From the NCBI RefSeq assembly GCF_011759365.1, contig NZ_JAARLZ010000009.1, forward strand, positions 124,001 to 188,000: DNA of 64,000 nt. Reading direction: 5' to 3'. Source of the DNA: Luteibacter anthropi (GTDB lineage Bacteria > Pseudomonadota > Gammaproteobacteria > Xanthomonadales > Rhodanobacteraceae). A program made the translations under genes and the position numbers. A model generated the notes under the pieces. That model did not search any database and had not been told where the DNA came from. It saw nothing but the letters and a program-made list of their open reading frames with translations. Position 1 is the stretch's first letter. Every line of letters begins with the position of its first letter. Of the stretch, positions 62,386 to 64,000 are shown piece by piece.

Positions 62386-63272
62386 GCGACTTCCATTTCG
62401 ACCGCAGCCAGGTCCGCCGCAACTTCGGTCGCGCGGCCGGCACCTATGAAAAGCATGACGCGCTCCAGCGCGAAGTGCAGTCCACGCTGGTCGAGCGTCT
62501 TGAGATCCACAAGGAAGAACCGGCCGTGGTACTGGACGTCGGTGCCGGCACGGGCCGTGGCAGCGCCGCGCTGAAGAAGCGTTATCCGAAGGCGCAGGTG
62601 ATCGCCATCGACCTTGCACTGCCGATGCTTCGCCAGGCGAAGCAGAACGCAAGCTGGCTGAAGCCGTTCAACCGCGTGGTGGGCGATGCGTATACGTTGC
62701 CGGTGCACGACCATAGCGTCGACATCCTGTTCTCGAACTTGTGTTTCCAGTGGTGCGAAGACCTGTCGCGCTTGTTCGCCGAGTGCGTGCGCGTGCTGAA
62801 GCCCGGCGGCCTGCTGACGTTCTCCACGTTTGGTCCGGATACGCTGAAGGAACTTCGTGCCGCATGGGCTGAAGCAGACCAGCACGCTCATGTGGCCCGC
62901 TTCCTCGACATGCACGATGTCGGCGACGCCATGCTTACCCAGGGACTGCGCGATCCGGTGCTGTTCGCCGAGCGCTATACGCTGACGTACCCGACGCCTC
63001 GCGCCCTATTGGATGAGCTGAAGGGTCTCGGCGCCAACAACGCCGACTCGGACCGCAATCGCGGCCTTACCGGCAAGTCGCACTACCGCCGCATGCTGGA
63101 TGCCTACGAGGCCATGCGCACCGACGGCACCATTCCTTCGACCTGGGAAGTGGTGACGGCCCATGCATGGGGCCCGCCAGCGGGCCAGTCACGTCGTGAA
63201 GGCGAAGGTGAAATCGCCAGTTTCCCCATCGAAAACCTGCGTGGTTCGCGACGGAAAAACCCGTTCGATTAA
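62382..63272 (+). CDS. bioC: malonyl-ACP O-methyltransferase
   Basis: A 296-residue SAM methyltransferase that starts pimelate synthesis. N-terminus FDRSQVRRNFGRAAGTYEKHDALQREV is the BioC signature; SAM loop VLDVGAGTGRGSAAL at about 50-64; then AIDLALPMLRQAK, SNLCFQWCEDL, VLKPGGLLTFSTFGPDTLKEL and YPTPRALLDELKGLGANN. The end (RRKNPFD) is basic. Last gene of the operon; bioA and bioD are not in the window. A repeat array follows 10 bases later. Confidence 0.94.
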   Translation: MSDFHFDRSQVRRNFGRAAGTYEKHDALQREVQSTLVERLEIHKEEPAVVLDVGAGTGRGSAALKKRYPKAQVIAIDLALPMLRQAKQNASWLKPFNRVVGDAYTLPVHDHSVDILFSNLCFQWCEDLSRLFAECVRVLKPGGLLTFSTFGPDTLKELRAAWAEADQHAHVARFLDMHDVGDAMLTQGLRDPVLFAERYTLTYPTPRALLDELKGLGANNADSDRNRGLTGKSHYRRMLDAYEAMRTDGTIPSTWEVVTAHAWGPPAGQSRREGEGEIASFPIENLRGSRRKNPFD

Positions 63273-63282
63273 CCTGCCACAA

Positions 63283-63936
63283 CGTCGTTCCAGCGAACGC
63301 TGGAACCCAGCGCCCCGGTTCACCAGCAAACACCGCCACGCTGCATCGGCTTGTGTGTAGGCAACCCTCTCGCGAAAACCCACCGCACCGCACTGGGTCC
63401 CTGTTTTCACAGGGACGACGTGAGGGGTAGGTGGGGAGCTGCAAGCTCATAGCCCGTCGTTCCTGCGAACGCAGGAACCCAGCGCCCCGGTTCACCAGCA
63501 AACACCGCCACGCTGCATCGGCTTGTGTGCAGGCAACCCTCTCGCGAAAACCCACCGCACCGCACTGGGTCCCTGCTTCCGCAGGGACGACGTGAGGGGT
63601 AGGAAGGGAAATGCCATCGTGTAGCCCGTCGTTCCTGCGAACGCAGGAACCCAGCGCCCTGATTCACCAGTAAACACCGCCACGCCGCATCGGCTTGTGT
63701 GCAGGTAACCCTCTCGCGAAAACCCACCGCACCGCACTGGGTCCCTGCTTCCGCAGGGACGACGTGAGGGGCAGGAAGGAAAATGCAATCGTGTAGCCCG
63801 TCGTTCCTGCGAAAGCAGGAACCCAGCGCCCTGATTCACCAGTAAACACCGCCACGCTGCATCGGCTTGTGTGCAGGCAACCCTCTCGCGAAAACCCACC
63901 GCACCGCACTGGGTCCCTGTTTTCACAGGGACGACG
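63283..63936. repeat. four-unit tandem array of a MITE-like element (172-base period)
   Basis: Units at 63283-63420, 63455-63592, 63627-63764 and 63799-63936, each 138 bases, joined by 34-base spacers that are also alike. Unit ends are inverted: CGTCGTTCCTGCGAACGCAGG on the left, GCAGGGACGACG on the right. The core contains GGTTCACCAGCAAACACCGC, or a variant with GATTCACCAGTAAAC, and CTCTCGCGAAAACCCACCGC. Open frames in it repeat the same text and are taken as non-coding. The remaining 64 bases to the window edge show no feature. Confidence 0.93.
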
Positions 63937-64000
63937 TGAGGGCAAGGATCGAGTTCGTTTCTTCGTGGGCGATTAAAGCAGGCGAAGTTACGAACACCCG

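Noticed and set aside
63283-63936. CRISPR array
   Set aside because: The units are 138 bases with nearly identical 34-base spacers; CRISPR spacers would be unique, repeats shorter, and no cas genes are near.
63067-63945. Several minus-strand frames in the repeat array with recurring text such as GFRERVACTQADAAW
   Set aside because: They are translations of the tandem MITE-like units; the repeats are explained at DNA level and no ribosome site or fold is seen.

Overview
The window is a GC-rich chromosomal segment with no rRNA, tRNA, phage, transposase or CRISPR. Gene content (MtlEFGK-type polyol importer, fused leu-ilv operon, bio operon with BirA operator, many TonB-dependent receptors) and its Pseudomonas-like REP palindromes point to a gammaproteobacterium of the Lysobacterales/Xanthomonadales, most likely Rhodanobacteraceae (Luteibacter or Dyella type). 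The lineage is an inference from gene families and layout, not from a marker gene.

Layout. 1-5.2 kb: a truncated membrane regulator, an acyltransferase, a hypothetical protein, a secreted M61 peptidase and a small outer-membrane barrel. 5.2-11.2 kb is an accessory stretch, in places less GC-rich: three small secreted-type proteins, two paralogous secreted repeat proteins plus a fragment of a third, two small genes each carrying a one-base frame break, and an orphan hypothetical. 11.2-21.4 kb: a glutathione transferase, an amino-acid permease and a phosphate-ester scavenging block (TonB receptor + GlpQ, divergent from a secreted phosphodiesterase and a lipoprotein nucleotidase). 21.5-25.2 kb: threonine operon (leader, homoserine dehydrogenase, thrB, thrC). 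25.2-26.5 kb: OprD-type porin. 26.8-37.7 kb: leader peptide and attenuator, then leuA-ilvE-leuC-leuD-leuB-ilvD, and after a REP pair ilvC-ilvB-ilvH. 38-41.3 kb: an extracellular GH71/99-like hydrolase with a lectin tail, an SDR protein and an AraC regulator. 41.5-47.2 kb: polyol ABC transporter and polyol dehydrogenase. 47.3-52 kb: a tiny acidic protein and two tandem YfhO-like membrane proteins, one broken by a frameshift. 52-57.3 kb: ubiA, and a TonB receptor + PHP hydrolase pair. 57.4-63.3 kb: comF, a small membrane protein, and bioB-bioF-trhO-bioH-bioC. The right end is a tandem array of a MITE-like repeat.

The most notable signals are: (i) the threonine and the leucine/isoleucine/valine operons start with leader peptides rich in the regulatory amino acids, and both leaders appear to be leaderless mRNAs driven by promoters of identical geometry (TTGACA to ATG is 37 bases in both); (ii) a 172-base-period tandem array of a palindromic element also found singly at two other loci; (iii) REP triplets in the order ++- at three loci, with arms that extend as perfect inverted repeats beyond the REP core; (iv) one-base frame breaks in three genes, one at a run of ten G; (v) two TonB receptor genes each coupled by a TGATG overlap to a secreted phosphoesterase-type enzyme; (vi) a short LeuA without its feedback domain and a ThrA-type homoserine dehydrogenase without its aspartokinase half.
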